Position numbers and translations under genes: made by a program. 64,000 nt of DNA, taken from positions 1,984,001 to 2,048,000 of the forward strand of contig NC_018632.1 of NCBI RefSeq assembly GCF_000172635.2. Direction: 5' to 3'. This stretch comes from Alteromonas macleodii ATCC 27126. Its GTDB lineage: Bacteria; Pseudomonadota; Gammaproteobacteria; Enterobacterales; Alteromonadaceae. A model generated the notes under the pieces. That model was not told the DNA's origin and searched no databases. It was given only the letters and a program-made list of their open reading frames with translations. Of this stretch, positions 55,990 through 64,000 are shown in pieces (within the stretch, counting starts at the first letter, position 1; each line of letters starts with the position of its first letter).

Positions 55990-56619
55990 ATGACAAAAAA
56001 GAAACACTCCGCCAGCAGTAAACGCTGGCTACAAGAACACGTTAACGACCATTATGTGCAAAAAGCAAATAAGGAAGGTTGGCGCTCGCGAGCTATCTAT
56101 AAACTGGAAGAAATTCAGAAAAAAGATAAGCTTATTAAACCGGGAATGACACTTGTAGACCTTGGTGCTGCACCGGGGGGCTGGTCACAGCTAGCCGCAC
56201 AGCTCGTTGGCGACAATGGTCAAGTTATCGCGTGCGATATTTTGCCCATGGACCCAATCGTGGGCGTAGACTTTTTACAAGGTGATTTCAGAGAGGACGC
56301 TGTTCTCGACGCACTATTGAACAGAATCGGTGGGAACACCGTAGATATTGTGTTGTCTGATATGGCACCGAACCTTGCAGGTAACGCGTCGGTTGACCAA
56401 TCTCGCTCTATGTACCTTTGCGAACTAGCGCTTGATATGTGTCACCAAGTGTTAAAGCCTGGTGGTTCGTTTGTCATAAAGGTGTTCCAAGGTGAGGGGT
56501 TTGTTGAGTTCATGAACGCACTTAAACAATCTTTCACAACCATAAAGACGCGTAAGCCTGACTCGTCCAGATCACGTTCGCGAGAGGTGTATTTGGTGGC
56601 TTGTGGGTATAAAGTGTAG
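55990..56619 (+). CDS. rlmE: 23S rRNA (uridine-2552-2'-O) methyltransferase
   Basis: This 209-residue heat-shock methyltransferase has SAM-binding [19 protein letters not shown] (residues about 54-72), the catalytic K-D-K-E residues spread over [16 protein letters not shown] and [11 protein letters not shown]. It methylates U2552 in the 50S A-site loop. It lies 101 bp before ftsH, the conserved rlmE-ftsH pair. Confidence 0.97.
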   Translation: MTKKKHSASSKRWLQEHVNDHYVQKANKEGWRSRAIYKLEEIQKKDKLIKPGMTLVDLGAAPGGWSQLAAQLVGDNGQVIACDILPMDPIVGVDFLQGDFREDAVLDALLNRIGGNTVDIVLSDMAPNLAGNASVDQSRSMYLCELALDMCHQVLKPGGSFVIKVFQGEGFVEFMNALKQSFTTIKTRKPDSSRSRSREVYLVACGYKV

Positions 56620-56720
56620 TACGCTTTGAGATAAGCGGTTTTCGTTGCGAGTTGTGTCGTTTATTCAATAAACAACTTGTTGAATATACAAGCAATTCGG
56701 GTTTATAGAGGTTAGTAGCA

Positions 56721-58667
56721 TTGAGCGATATGGCAAAAAATTTAATCTTATGGTTAGTCATCGCCGTTGTTTTAATGTCGGTTTTCCAGAGCTTTTCACC
56801 GAGTGAATCGTCTCGTTCGCAAACTGACTACACAACGTTTTTGAGAGAAGCAGAACAGGGAAATATTCGAGAAGTTCGCATCAATAATAGTGGCGAAATT
56901 CGAGGTACTAAGCGTTCAGGCGAAACTTTCCAAACATTCGTACCTTACTTCGATGACAAGTTAGTATCTGACTTGGTTAAGAACGACGTAAGAGTGTACG
57001 GTGAACCACCAGAAGAGCAGTCTCTTCTGACGTCTATTTTCATCTCATGGTTCCCCATGTTACTGCTTATTGGTGTATGGATTTTCTTCATGCGTCAAAT
57101 GCAGGGTGGCGGCGGCCGTGGCGCTATGTCATTCGGTAAAAGCAAAGCTCGCTTGCTTGGTGAAGACCAAATCAAGACAACATTTGCTGACGTAGCAGGC
57201 TGTGACGAAGCGAAAGAAGATGTATCTGAATTGGTAGACTTCCTACGCGACCCGTCTAAGTTCCAAAAGCTAGGTGGTAAAATTCCGAAGGGCGTACTTA
57301 TGGTAGGTCCTCCTGGTACAGGTAAAACGTTGCTTGCAAAAGCCATTGCCGGTGAAGCGAAAGTACCATTCTTTACTATCTCTGGTTCTGATTTCGTTGA
57401 AATGTTCGTGGGTGTAGGTGCATCTCGTGTGCGTGACATGTTTGAGCAAGCGAAAAAAGCGGCGCCTTGTATCATCTTTATCGATGAAATTGATGCGGTA
57501 GGCCGTCAACGTGGTGCTGGTCTAGGTGGTGGTCACGACGAACGTGAGCAAACCCTTAACCAGATGCTTGTTGAAATGGACGGCTTTGAAGGTCATGAAG
57601 GTATTATCGTTATTGCGGCAACTAACCGTCCTGACGTACTAGACCCTGCGCTTCTTCGTCCAGGTCGTTTTGACCGTCAAGTAGTGGTTGGTCTTCCTGA
57701 CATCCGCGGCCGTGAACAAATTCTTAAAGTTCATATTCGCAAAGTGCCAGTGGCTGATAACGTAGAACCGTCAGTTATTGCTCGCGGTACACCAGGTTTC
57801 TCAGGTGCTGACCTTGCTAACCTAGTAAACGAAGCTGCATTGTTCGCTGCTCGCGGCAACAAGCGCCTTGTTTCTATGGAAGAGTTTGAGAAAGCGAAAG
57901 ACAAAATCATGATGGGCTCTGAGCGTAAGTCTATGGTGATGTCTGAGCCTGAAAAAGAAATGACAGCGTATCACGAAGCGGGTCACGCTATCGTAGGTCG
58001 CTTAGTGCCAGAGCACGATCCGGTATACAAAGTGTCAATCATTCCACGCGGTCGCGCGCTGGGTGTGACCATGTACTTACCAGAGCAAGACCGAGTGAGC
58101 CACTCTAAACAGCACTTAGAAAGTATGATTTCTAGCTTGTTTGGTGGGCGTATTGCTGAAGCCATTATTTATGGTGACGACAAAGTAACCACGGGTGCAT
58201 CTAACGACATCGAACGCGCAACTGAAATTGCACGTAAGATGGTCACCCAATGGGGCTTGTCGAGCAAAATGGGCCCAATGCTTTACGCTGAAGACGAAGG
58301 TGAAGTGTTCCTAGGCAAGTCTATGTCTAAGGCAACAAACATGTCTGATGACACAGCACGTGCCATTGATGCGGAAATTAAGTCACTGATTGACCGCAAC
58401 TACGAGCGTGCTCAAAAGATCCTTGAAGACAACATCGATATTTTACATTCAATGAAAGACGCACTGATGAAGTACGAAACCATTGATGCTAAGCAAATTG
58501 ATGATCTGATGAACCGCACTGACGTTCGTCCTCCTGCTGACTGGGATGACAGCAAGCCATCGGGTGGCGATAAGCCGAGTGGTGGTGCGCCGGTTCGTGA
58601 AGGTGAAATTAAAAATGACGGTGTAGACAAACCGTCGGTAGGTAAGCCGGGCGATATTCCAAGCTAA
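56721..58667 (+). CDS. ftsH: ATP-dependent zinc metalloprotease FtsH
   Basis: This 648-residue inner-membrane protease has two membrane helices (residues about 5-24 and 100-120) around a periplasmic domain, an AAA module with Walker [15 protein letters not shown] and Walker [13 protein letters not shown], the [22 protein letters not shown], and the zinc site HEAGH. It degrades LpxC, sigma-32 and membrane proteins. TTG 56721 is taken as start because AGAGG is 8 bases upstream; the ATG three codons on lies too far from it. The end is a Gly/Pro/Lys/Ser-rich tail. Confidence 0.97.
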   Translation: MSDMAKNLILWLVIAVVLMSVFQSFSPSESSRSQTDYTTFLREAEQGNIREVRINNSGEIRGTKRSGETFQTFVPYFDDKLVSDLVKNDVRVYGEPPEEQSLLTSIFISWFPMLLLIGVWIFFMRQMQGGGGRGAMSFGKSKARLLGEDQIKTTFADVAGCDEAKEDVSELVDFLRDPSKFQKLGGKIPKGVLMVGPPGTGKTLLAKAIAGEAKVPFFTISGSDFVEMFVGVGASRVRDMFEQAKKAAPCIIFIDEIDAVGRQRGAGLGGGHDEREQTLNQMLVEMDGFEGHEGIIVIAATNRPDVLDPALLRPGRFDRQVVVGLPDIRGREQILKVHIRKVPVADNVEPSVIARGTPGFSGADLANLVNEAALFAARGNKRLVSMEEFEKAKDKIMMGSERKSMVMSEPEKEMTAYHEAGHAIVGRLVPEHDPVYKVSIIPRGRALGVTMYLPEQDRVSHSKQHLESMISSLFGGRIAEAIIYGDDKVTTGASNDIERATEIARKMVTQWGLSSKMGPMLYAEDEGEVFLGKSMSKATNMSDDTARAIDAEIKSLIDRNYERAQKILEDNIDILHSMKDALMKYETIDAKQIDDLMNRTDVRPPADWDDSKPSGGDKPSGGAPVREGEIKNDGVDKPSVGKPGDIPS

Positions 58668-58683
58668 CCTTCTACATCCATTG

Positions 58684-58711
58684 AAAAACGCCAGTTTAAC
58701 TGGCGTTTTTT
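58684..58711 (+). terminator. intrinsic terminator of rlmE-ftsH
   Basis: AAAAACGCCAGTT / AACTGGCGTTTTT form a perfect stem with a two-base turn and six Ts, 17 bp after the ftsH stop. Confidence 0.93.
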
Positions 58712-58800
58712 GTTAGAGCTGATTGATTTTAATCTGAGAATTTGGCTTACAGTTTATGTCACGGTGTTAGCTGAGTTATTTATTTCGTTACGCTTCACAC

Positions 58801-58818
58801 TGTTCTTTGCAAAGAACA
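58801..58818. promoter_or_regulatory. 18-bp perfect palindrome upstream of folP
   Basis: TGTTCTTTGCAAAGAACA is a perfect 18-bp palindrome, about 190 bp before the folP start, in the 340-bp gap (58668-59007) that otherwise holds the ftsH terminator and an A-rich stretch with repeated CAAAGAA-like words. It could be an operator or a hairpin. No gene is seen in the gap; a 24-codon frame from 58819 is not supported. Confidence 0.45.
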
Positions 58819-59007
58819 ATGCAAAAAACACAGCGAAGAACAAATCAAAGAATTCAGCAAGCAACAAGGCAAAGAGCATGCATTTTTAAGTAGGTTTCAT
58901 TGCTAACACAGCGGGTCAAAATCAGTTTGCTTTATAGCTTCATTTCTCAACATATTTTCTGTCTAAGAAATACGGTAATTTTAAAACAAAGGTAATGCAG
59001 GTAATTC

Positions 59008-59832
59008 ATGCAGTTTGGTAAGTACTTCATAGGTCTGTCACAGCCTCAGGTAATGGGCATTTTAAATGTTACTCCTGATTCATTTTCTGACGGCGGCAAG
59101 CACACAAATGTATCTCAAGCCCTTGACCATGCGCTTCGCATGATTGAAGAAGGGGCAACTTTTATTGATATAGGTGGTGAATCGACAAGGCCAGGCGCGC
59201 CCGACGTATCGCTGCAGGAAGAGCTTGACCGCACAATACCCGTTATTGAAGCCGTAGCTAAAAATACCCCATGTGTTATTTCTATTGATACCAGCAAGGC
59301 TGACGTTATGCGGGAAGCGGTGAAAGCCGGCGCGGGGCTAATCAACGATGTACGCGCGTTACAAGAGCCTGGTGCATTGCAAGTAGCAGCTGAAGCACAA
59401 GTACCTGTTTGTTTAATGCATATGCAGGGGCAACCCAGAACCATGCAGCAAAGCCCTGAGTATGATGATGTAGTGAATGATGTGGGTCAGTTTCTACTCG
59501 CGCGCACCAAAGTGTGTGAAGAAGCGGGCATTGCTAAAGACAAGATTTTGTTCGACCCTGGCTACGGTTTCGGAAAGTCACTGGAACACAATTATACGCT
59601 GGTGAAACACTTGCCATCGCTTATGAAGCTGGGTTACCCAGTGTTAGTAGGCATGTCTCGCAAGTCGATGATTGGCAATTTGCTAAATAGAAAAGTGGAT
59701 GAGCGCTTGGCGGGAAGCATAAGCCTCGCTACAATTGTCGCCCAAATGGGCGCACAGATAATTCGCGTTCACGACGTGAAAGAAACAGCTGATGCTGTCA
59801 ATATCGTGAAAATGCTGAATTCAGTAAAATAA
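59008..59832 (+). CDS. folP: dihydropteroate synthase
   Basis: This 274-residue enzyme joins p-aminobenzoate to dihydropterin pyrophosphate in folate synthesis and is the sulfonamide target. Signature motifs: MGILNVTPDSFSDGGKH, IDIGGESTRPGAP, INDVRALQEPG and the C-terminal RVHDVKETADA. A TIM barrel of usual length. It is 9 bp upstream of glmM. Confidence 0.97.
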   Translation: MQFGKYFIGLSQPQVMGILNVTPDSFSDGGKHTNVSQALDHALRMIEEGATFIDIGGESTRPGAPDVSLQEELDRTIPVIEAVAKNTPCVISIDTSKADVMREAVKAGAGLINDVRALQEPGALQVAAEAQVPVCLMHMQGQPRTMQQSPEYDDVVNDVGQFLLARTKVCEEAGIAKDKILFDPGYGFGKSLEHNYTLVKHLPSLMKLGYPVLVGMSRKSMIGNLLNRKVDERLAGSISLATIVAQMGAQIIRVHDVKETADAVNIVKMLNSVK

Positions 59833-59841
59833 GGAATAATA

Positions 59842-61185
59842 ATGACGCAGCGCAAATATTTCGGCACCGACGGTATCCGCGGAAAGGTAGGCGAGAGCAA
59901 TATCAACCCAGAGTTTGTTACAAAACTCGGGTGGGCAGCAGGTAAGGTCCTTGCCGGACGAGGGACGAACAAAGTACTTATTGGTAAAGACACGCGTATT
60001 TCTGGCTACATGTTAGAGTCGTCTTTAGAGGCGGGTTTATCGGCTGCTGGTATCAATATCGGCTTGCTAGGCCCCATGCCAACGCCAGCCATTGCTTATC
60101 TCACCAAAACATTTCGCTCAGAAGCAGGGATAGTGATTAGTGCGTCACATAATCCCTTTTATGACAACGGCATTAAATTTTTCTCAGCGCAAGGCTTTAA
60201 GCTTGATGATGATATCGAATTAGCGATTGAAGATATGCTTGAGCGTCCAATGACATGTGTGGCATCTGATAAGCTGGGTAAGGCTACGCGTATAAACGAC
60301 GCTGCGGGTCGTTATATTGAGTTTTGTAAGGGGACATTCCCTTCAGAATTATCGCTGACAGATCTTAAAATTGTTGTGGACTGCGCACATGGCGCAACGT
60401 ACCACATTGCCCCCAATGTATTGAGAGAGTTAGGTGCTACGGTTATCGAACTTGGTACAGCGCCGAACGGTTTAAATATTAACGACGGTGTAGGCGCAAC
60501 CTCAATGGATGCGATTGTTGAAAAGGTTAAGGAGACCGGCGCTGATCTTGGCTTTGCCCTAGACGGCGATGGCGATCGCATTATGATGGTAGACCACCTT
60601 GGTAATGTGCTTGATGGTGACCAGATTGTTTACATCATTGCCCGCGACGCGCTTAAGAACGGCAAAATGCAGGGTGGCGTCGTTGGCACTTTGATGAGCA
60701 ATTTAGGCCTTGAAAATGCGTTGTCAAAGCTTGGTGTTCCCTTCGCAAGAAGTAATGTTGGCGACCGTTATGTGATGGAGCTGCTACAACAAAAAGGCTG
60801 GTCTATTGGCGGTGAAAACTCGGGTCATGTTCTCAATCTTAATATGAGCTCTACGGGTGACGGCATTGTAGCCGGGCTTCAAGTGCTTGCAGCAATGCTT
60901 CGTTCGCACATGGACTTACACGACTTAGCGAGTGGGTTTGAAATGTACCCGCAAACGCTAGTTAACGTGAGGTACGCTAACCAAGAAGTGGATTATTTAG
61001 CACACAGCAATGTACAAAATGCTAAGAAAGAGGCTGAGTCTGCGTTAGGTAAAACGGGCAGGGTACTTCTACGTAAAAGTGGTACTGAGCCGTTAATTCG
61101 TGTGATGGTTGAGTCGAATGACGAAAGCCAATCTCACAAATGGGCAGAGCATATTGCTGAAACTGTTCGTAATCTCGCCAATTAG
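59842..61185 (+). CDS. glmM: phosphoglucosamine mutase
   Basis: This 447-residue enzyme interconverts glucosamine-6-phosphate and -1-phosphate for UDP-GlcNAc synthesis. The phosphoserine loop is [13 protein letters not shown] (residues about 97-109), the metal loop [11 protein letters not shown], the substrate loop GGENSGH, and the phosphate-binding C-terminus [14 protein letters not shown]. Directly follows folP, as is usual. Confidence 0.97.
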   Translation: MTQRKYFGTDGIRGKVGESNINPEFVTKLGWAAGKVLAGRGTNKVLIGKDTRISGYMLESSLEAGLSAAGINIGLLGPMPTPAIAYLTKTFRSEAGIVISASHNPFYDNGIKFFSAQGFKLDDDIELAIEDMLERPMTCVASDKLGKATRINDAAGRYIEFCKGTFPSELSLTDLKIVVDCAHGATYHIAPNVLRELGATVIELGTAPNGLNINDGVGATSMDAIVEKVKETGADLGFALDGDGDRIMMVDHLGNVLDGDQIVYIIARDALKNGKMQGGVVGTLMSNLGLENALSKLGVPFARSNVGDRYVMELLQQKGWSIGGENSGHVLNLNMSSTGDGIVAGLQVLAAMLRSHMDLHDLASGFEMYPQTLVNVRYANQEVDYLAHSNVQNAKKEAESALGKTGRVLLRKSGTEPLIRVMVESNDESQSHKWAEHIAETVRNLAN

Positions 61186-61281
61186 TTGGCGTAGCAGGAA
61201 ATTTTGCTTTTTGTGCTTGTATCTTCTCAATTAAATAGTTAATATCACGCCCGCTTTGAAGACAGGGCTAAGGTCTGCGTT

Positions 61282-62025
61282 GTGAGTAAAAATCTTAGAA
61301 AGCCATTCGTGGCTGGCAACTGGAAAATGAACGGAAATTTGGCATTAGTTGCTGAATTTAATCAAAAACTGGCGAATGTAAAAGCTGATTCGGAAATCGT
61401 AATTTGCGCTCCTTCACTTCTTTTACACGCATTTGAAACCCATTCGTTTGCCATTGGTGCTCAAAACGTAAGTCATCTTAATAACGGCGCTCACACTGGT
61501 GAGTTGTCAGTTGAAATGCTTAAAGAAGCAGGTTGCGGTTACGCAATTGTTGGGCATTCAGAAAGACGAGAAGACCAAGGCGAGTCAAGCGAACTTGTTG
61601 CATTAAAGGCAAAGCAATGTGTTTCTTCAGGTGTCGTACCCATCATTTGTGTAGGTGAGCCACTTGAAGTGAGAGAAGCAGATGATGTTGAATCGTTTGT
61701 TGGTGAGCAACTAGATGCACTAGTTAGCGCCATGTCGGTAGACGAACTCAGCAAAACTGTTATTGCATACGAGCCGATTTGGGCAATTGGTACTGGTAAA
61801 ACAGCCAGCCCTGAGCAAGCACAAGAAGTACACGAATTTATTCGCGGCTACTTTAATAAAGTAGACGCACAATTGGCTCAAGGCCTTCGTATTTTGTACG
61901 GTGGTAGTGTTAAGCCAGATAATGCTGAAACCCTATTTGCACAGAAAGATGTTGATGGCGGTTTAATTGGCGGAGCCAGTTTAAAAGCTGAAGATTTTAT
62001 TTCAATTTGCCAAGCGGCAAACTGA
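61282..62025 (+). CDS. tpiA: triosephosphate isomerase
   Basis: This 247-residue glycolytic enzyme has the catalytic Lys in AGNWKMNGN, His in VGHSERRE, and Glu in YEPIWAIGTGK, with the phosphate loop LYGGSVKPDN. GTG start. Its position between glmM and secG, absent in E. coli, is common in Alteromonadales, Vibrio and Pseudomonas relatives as I recall. Confidence 0.97.
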   Translation: MSKNLRKPFVAGNWKMNGNLALVAEFNQKLANVKADSEIVICAPSLLLHAFETHSFAIGAQNVSHLNNGAHTGELSVEMLKEAGCGYAIVGHSERREDQGESSELVALKAKQCVSSGVVPIICVGEPLEVREADDVESFVGEQLDALVSAMSVDELSKTVIAYEPIWAIGTGKTASPEQAQEVHEFIRGYFNKVDAQLAQGLRILYGGSVKPDNAETLFAQKDVDGGLIGGASLKAEDFISICQAAN

Positions 62026-62035
62026 CGAGGTATTT

Positions 62036-62449
62036 ATGATTTACGAAGTGCTATTAGTAGCATACCTAATTGTAGCGCTATTACTTATTGGATTTGTATT
62101 GATCCAACAAGGTAAAGGTGCAGATATGGGCGCTTCATTTGGCTCAGGCGGTTCAAACACTGTTTTCGGTTCATCAGGTTCAGGTAACTTCATGACTCGT
62201 ACGACCGCTATATTAGCAGGCTTGTTCTTCTTAATTAGCCTTTCTTTGGGTGCAATGACTGCAAACCGTGAAAGCGCAGAAGATGAGTGGAACAACCTAG
62301 AAGTTCCAGCGGCAGTAGAAGAGTCAGTAGAGCTACCAGCTGATCAAGACGTACCAGTTATTGAAGATGCAGCTCAAACTGACGTTCCTGTTGTTGAAAG
62401 CGATGTGACAGACGTACCAAAGTCTGACGACGCTGAAGGTTCAAACTAA
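62036..62449 (+). CDS. secG: SecYEG translocase subunit SecG
   Basis: This 137-residue protein has two membrane helices (residues about 3-22 and 55-73) around the SecG hallmark QQGKGADMGASFGSGGSNTVFGSSGSGNF-type stretch at residues 24-52. The C-terminal 60 residues are an acidic tail (many Glu, Asp, Val and Pro), longer than in E. coli SecG. It helps the SecA-driven export channel. It is 10 bp from tpiA and followed by tRNA-Leu, as in E. coli. Confidence 0.97.
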   Translation: MIYEVLLVAYLIVALLLIGFVLIQQGKGADMGASFGSGGSNTVFGSSGSGNFMTRTTAILAGLFFLISLSLGAMTANRESAEDEWNNLEVPAAVEESVELPADQDVPVIEDAAQTDVPVVESDVTDVPKSDDAEGSN

Positions 62450-62458
62450 AAAGTTTTC

Positions 62459-62544
62459 GCGGAAGTGGTGGAATTGGTAGACACGCCATCTTGAGGGGGT
62501 GGTGAGCATTGCTCGTGCGGGTTCAAGTCCCGCTTTCCGCACCA
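62459..62544 (+). tRNA. leuU: tRNA-Leu (anticodon GAG)
   Basis: An 86-base type II tRNA including encoded CCA. The acceptor arm GCGGAAG pairs with CTTTCCGC; the D loop has AATTGGTAGA; the anticodon arm CCATC-TTGAGGG-GGTGG gives the anticodon GAG for CUU/CUC codons; a long variable arm (TGAGCATTGCTCG) and the T arm GCGGGTTCAAGTCCCGC follow. The location next to secG matches E. coli leuU. Confidence 0.97.
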
Positions 62545-62554
62545 AATAAATGTA

Positions 62555-62587
62555 AAGGCCAGCGCAATGCTGGCCTTTTCTGTTTTT
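62555..62587 (+). terminator. intrinsic terminator after tRNA-Leu
   Basis: AAGGCCAGC / GCTGGCCTT form a perfect 9-bp stem with a 5-nt loop, followed by TTCTGTTTTT, 10 bp after the tRNA CCA end. Confidence 0.85.
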
Positions 62588-62779
62588 ACACCGTGAAATT
62601 CTTGTTAAGGTGACCCTGTACGCTCACTTTTAACTGGCCTTGTTAATTGTAACAAAGCGTTAAAATCTAAAATTTACAGGATGTTATGTCTGTTCCTATT
62701 TTTATTATTCAGCTATGCTTTTCAATACTTAGTCATACTGTCTGCGACATAAACAAAACAATTTTTACGAGGCACTATA

Positions 62780-64000
62780 GTGCAAAAAACACTTAGTCAG
62801 AGTTTGTTCCAAACCCTATTCATAGGGATTGTGATAGCATCACTTCTGATAATTGGAGCAGTGTGGCGCTCAGCCAATACTCTCGTTGTTCAAAACATTG
62901 ACCACAATATTGTTTTAGCAGAGAAAGTATTTGATAAAGTGGTTGCGGATCGTCAAGCTGTCATACGCAACGTTTCAAAAGTACTGTCTCGCTCATTTGA
63001 TTTCAGGCGTGCGGTTGGCACAGAGAATATACCCTCTATTGAAGCGGCGTTTACCAGTTACGCGCAGAGACTAAACACCGATATCATCGCTCTGGTAAGT
63101 CTAGACCATCAAGTAGTTGTAACGCGTACAGACCTATTCGAAGTCGGTCAAAATGTGGAAAGTAGCCTAGCATTGGTTGCTAAAGGGAAAGACAGCGGTT
63201 TCTTCGTAGTCGATAACAAATTAGTACAGTTAAATCTAATTCGCGTAGAAATACCTACGCTTAGATATTACATGTTAATAGGCGTTGAGTTTGATAGCAG
63301 TTTATTAGAAGAACTAAAAGCGCTCGTAGACGCTGAAATTATTATCTCAAGAACTGATACCAATGACGTTCTTACGACTACCTTAAAAGAAAATGATGCG
63401 CAACGGATCCTCGCGTCAGAACACGACCCCTCGTGGATAGATGTAACGTTTAAAGACGAGCTTACTTACTTTGCCCGTGAGGTGAATATCGCCTCTGATG
63501 GCAATTTGCCGGTTAAGATAACTCTAGCTGTAGATACAACGTCTTCATTTAGTGCTTTCACACGTATTCAATTGACGATTCTGGCATTTTGCTTAGTCGC
63601 AATATTCATTGCTCTGGGTCTTTCTCTGCTGCTTGCCAGAAACGTGAGTCGACCAGTGTCTACCTTGGTAAAAGCAGTGAATAAGGTCGCGTCAGGAAGC
63701 TATGGCGCAACCCTTGACGCACCGTCGAACCTCAAAGAGATTACCGAACTTGCCAACGCAGTCGATAGCATGCAAGCAAGTATTAAAAGTCGTGAAAATC
63801 ATATTCGTTATCAAGCAGAACACGACGTGCTTACCGGGCTTTTCAATCGGAACTATGTTGAAGGCTTCTTCGAGTCACAACTGCAAGAAGAAAGAGAGTT
63901 ACAGGTTGTTGCCATTACCGTAATCGGATTTCGAACCATTAACGACCTCTACGGTTACTCTAACGGCGATAATACACTGAAAGCATTGGCCGAGAGGCTT
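62780..64000 (+). CDS. membrane GGDEF-domain protein (possible diguanylate cyclase), 3' end outside window
   Basis: A GTG-initiated frame with GAGG 7 bases upstream is open for 407 codons to the window edge. It encodes an N-terminal membrane helix (LFQTLFIGIVIASLLIIGAV, residues about 13-32), a periplasmic sensor region (residues about 33-250) resembling a Cache-type domain, a second helix (LTILAFCLVAIFIALGLSLL), a HAMP-like linker (RNVSRPVSTLVKAVNKVASG), then the start of a GGDEF domain (AEHDVLTGLFNRNYVEGFFE and INDLYGYSNGDNTL). The GGDEF signature itself and any EAL domain lie outside the window. Probably c-di-GMP signalling. Confidence 0.9.
   Translation, partial: MQKTLSQSLFQTLFIGIVIASLLIIGAVWRSANTLVVQNIDHNIVLAEKVFDKVVADRQAVIRNVSKVLSRSFDFRRAVGTENIPSIEAAFTSYAQRLNTDIIALVSLDHQVVVTRTDLFEVGQNVESSLALVAKGKDSGFFVVDNKLVQLNLIRVEIPTLRYYMLIGVEFDSSLLEELKALVDAEIIISRTDTNDVLTTTLKENDAQRILASEHDPSWIDVTFKDELTYFAREVNIASDGNLPVKITLAVDTTSSFSAFTRIQLTILAFCLVAIFIALGLSLLLARNVSRPVSTLVKAVNKVASGSYGATLDAPSNLKEITELANAVDSMQASIKSRENHIRYQAEHDVLTGLFNRNYVEGFFESQLQEERELQVVAITVIGFRTINDLYGYSNGDNTLKALAERL

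Noticed and set aside
58819..58893. 24-codon Gln/Arg-rich frame after the 18-bp palindrome
   Set aside because: Low-complexity A-rich DNA without a ribosome binding site; probably chance.

Overview
The window reads as a piece of conserved chromosomal core from a marine gammaproteobacterium of the Alteromonadales, most likely Alteromonas. This is inferred from gene order and protein character: a monomeric NADP-isocitrate dehydrogenase, the rluE/icd, mnmA-hflD-purB, cspD/clpS-clpA/infA-bpt-aat-trxB, leuS-to-lipA and yhbY/rlmE-ftsH-folP-glmM-tpiA-secG-leuU blocks, moderate GC, and Alteromonadales-type small proteins. No phage, insertion sequence, CRISPR array, plasmid or defence gene is visible.

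Layout. 1-7.5 kb: the 3' end of a TPR-type sulfotransferase, an NTF2-like protein, a secreted TPR protein, the divergent pair ppsR/ppsA (PEP synthase and its regulatory kinase/phosphatase), and two small genes, one a 49-residue acidic coiled-coil protein. 7.5-14.6 kb: a Tat-exported molybdenum hydroxylase pair (IorA/IorB-like), small membrane and cytosolic proteins, a GNAT enzyme with the ribosomal-protein oxygenase RoxA, and a class III nucleotide cyclase homologue lacking one catalytic residue. 14.6-21.5 kb: mnmA-hflD-purB, rluE and icd. 21.5-28 kb: a palindromic dispersed repeat, then an N-degron cluster: cspD, clpS, clpA, infA, bpt, aat, trxB.

28.5-35.2 kb: yfbV, sprT (which appears to start at AUC), sppA, a small basic protein, a DoxX protein, a nitroreductase, a DUF2797 protein and ansA. 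35.3-48.8 kb: one long leftward series, leuS-lptE-holA-nadD-rsfS-(hairpin)-rlmH-mrdA-rodA-rlpA-dacA-ybeD-lipB-lipA, linking leucyl-tRNA charging, LPS transport, DNA polymerase clamp loading, NAD synthesis, ribosome maturation and silencing, rod-shape cell-wall synthesis and lipoate synthesis. 49-55.5 kb: a secreted START-like protein, a Lon-family protease with a degenerate N-terminal P-loop, an RDD membrane protein, a secreted tandem OB-fold protein and an SDR dehydrogenase. 55.6-64 kb: yhbY, rlmE, ftsH, folP, glmM, tpiA, secG, tRNA-Leu(GAG), and the 5' part of a membrane GGDEF protein running off the window.

Almost every gene has a recognisable family and a conserved neighbourhood, so there is no strong case for a new multi-gene system. 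The items most worth a second look are the apparent AUC start of sprT, the cyclase homologue without its transition-state arginine, the palindromic repeat family, an unusually strong hairpin inside the rsfS-rlmH operon, several perfect palindromes upstream of genes, and a coding-like gene remnant near 11.1 kb. All calls are made by eye from sequence; no database search was run.
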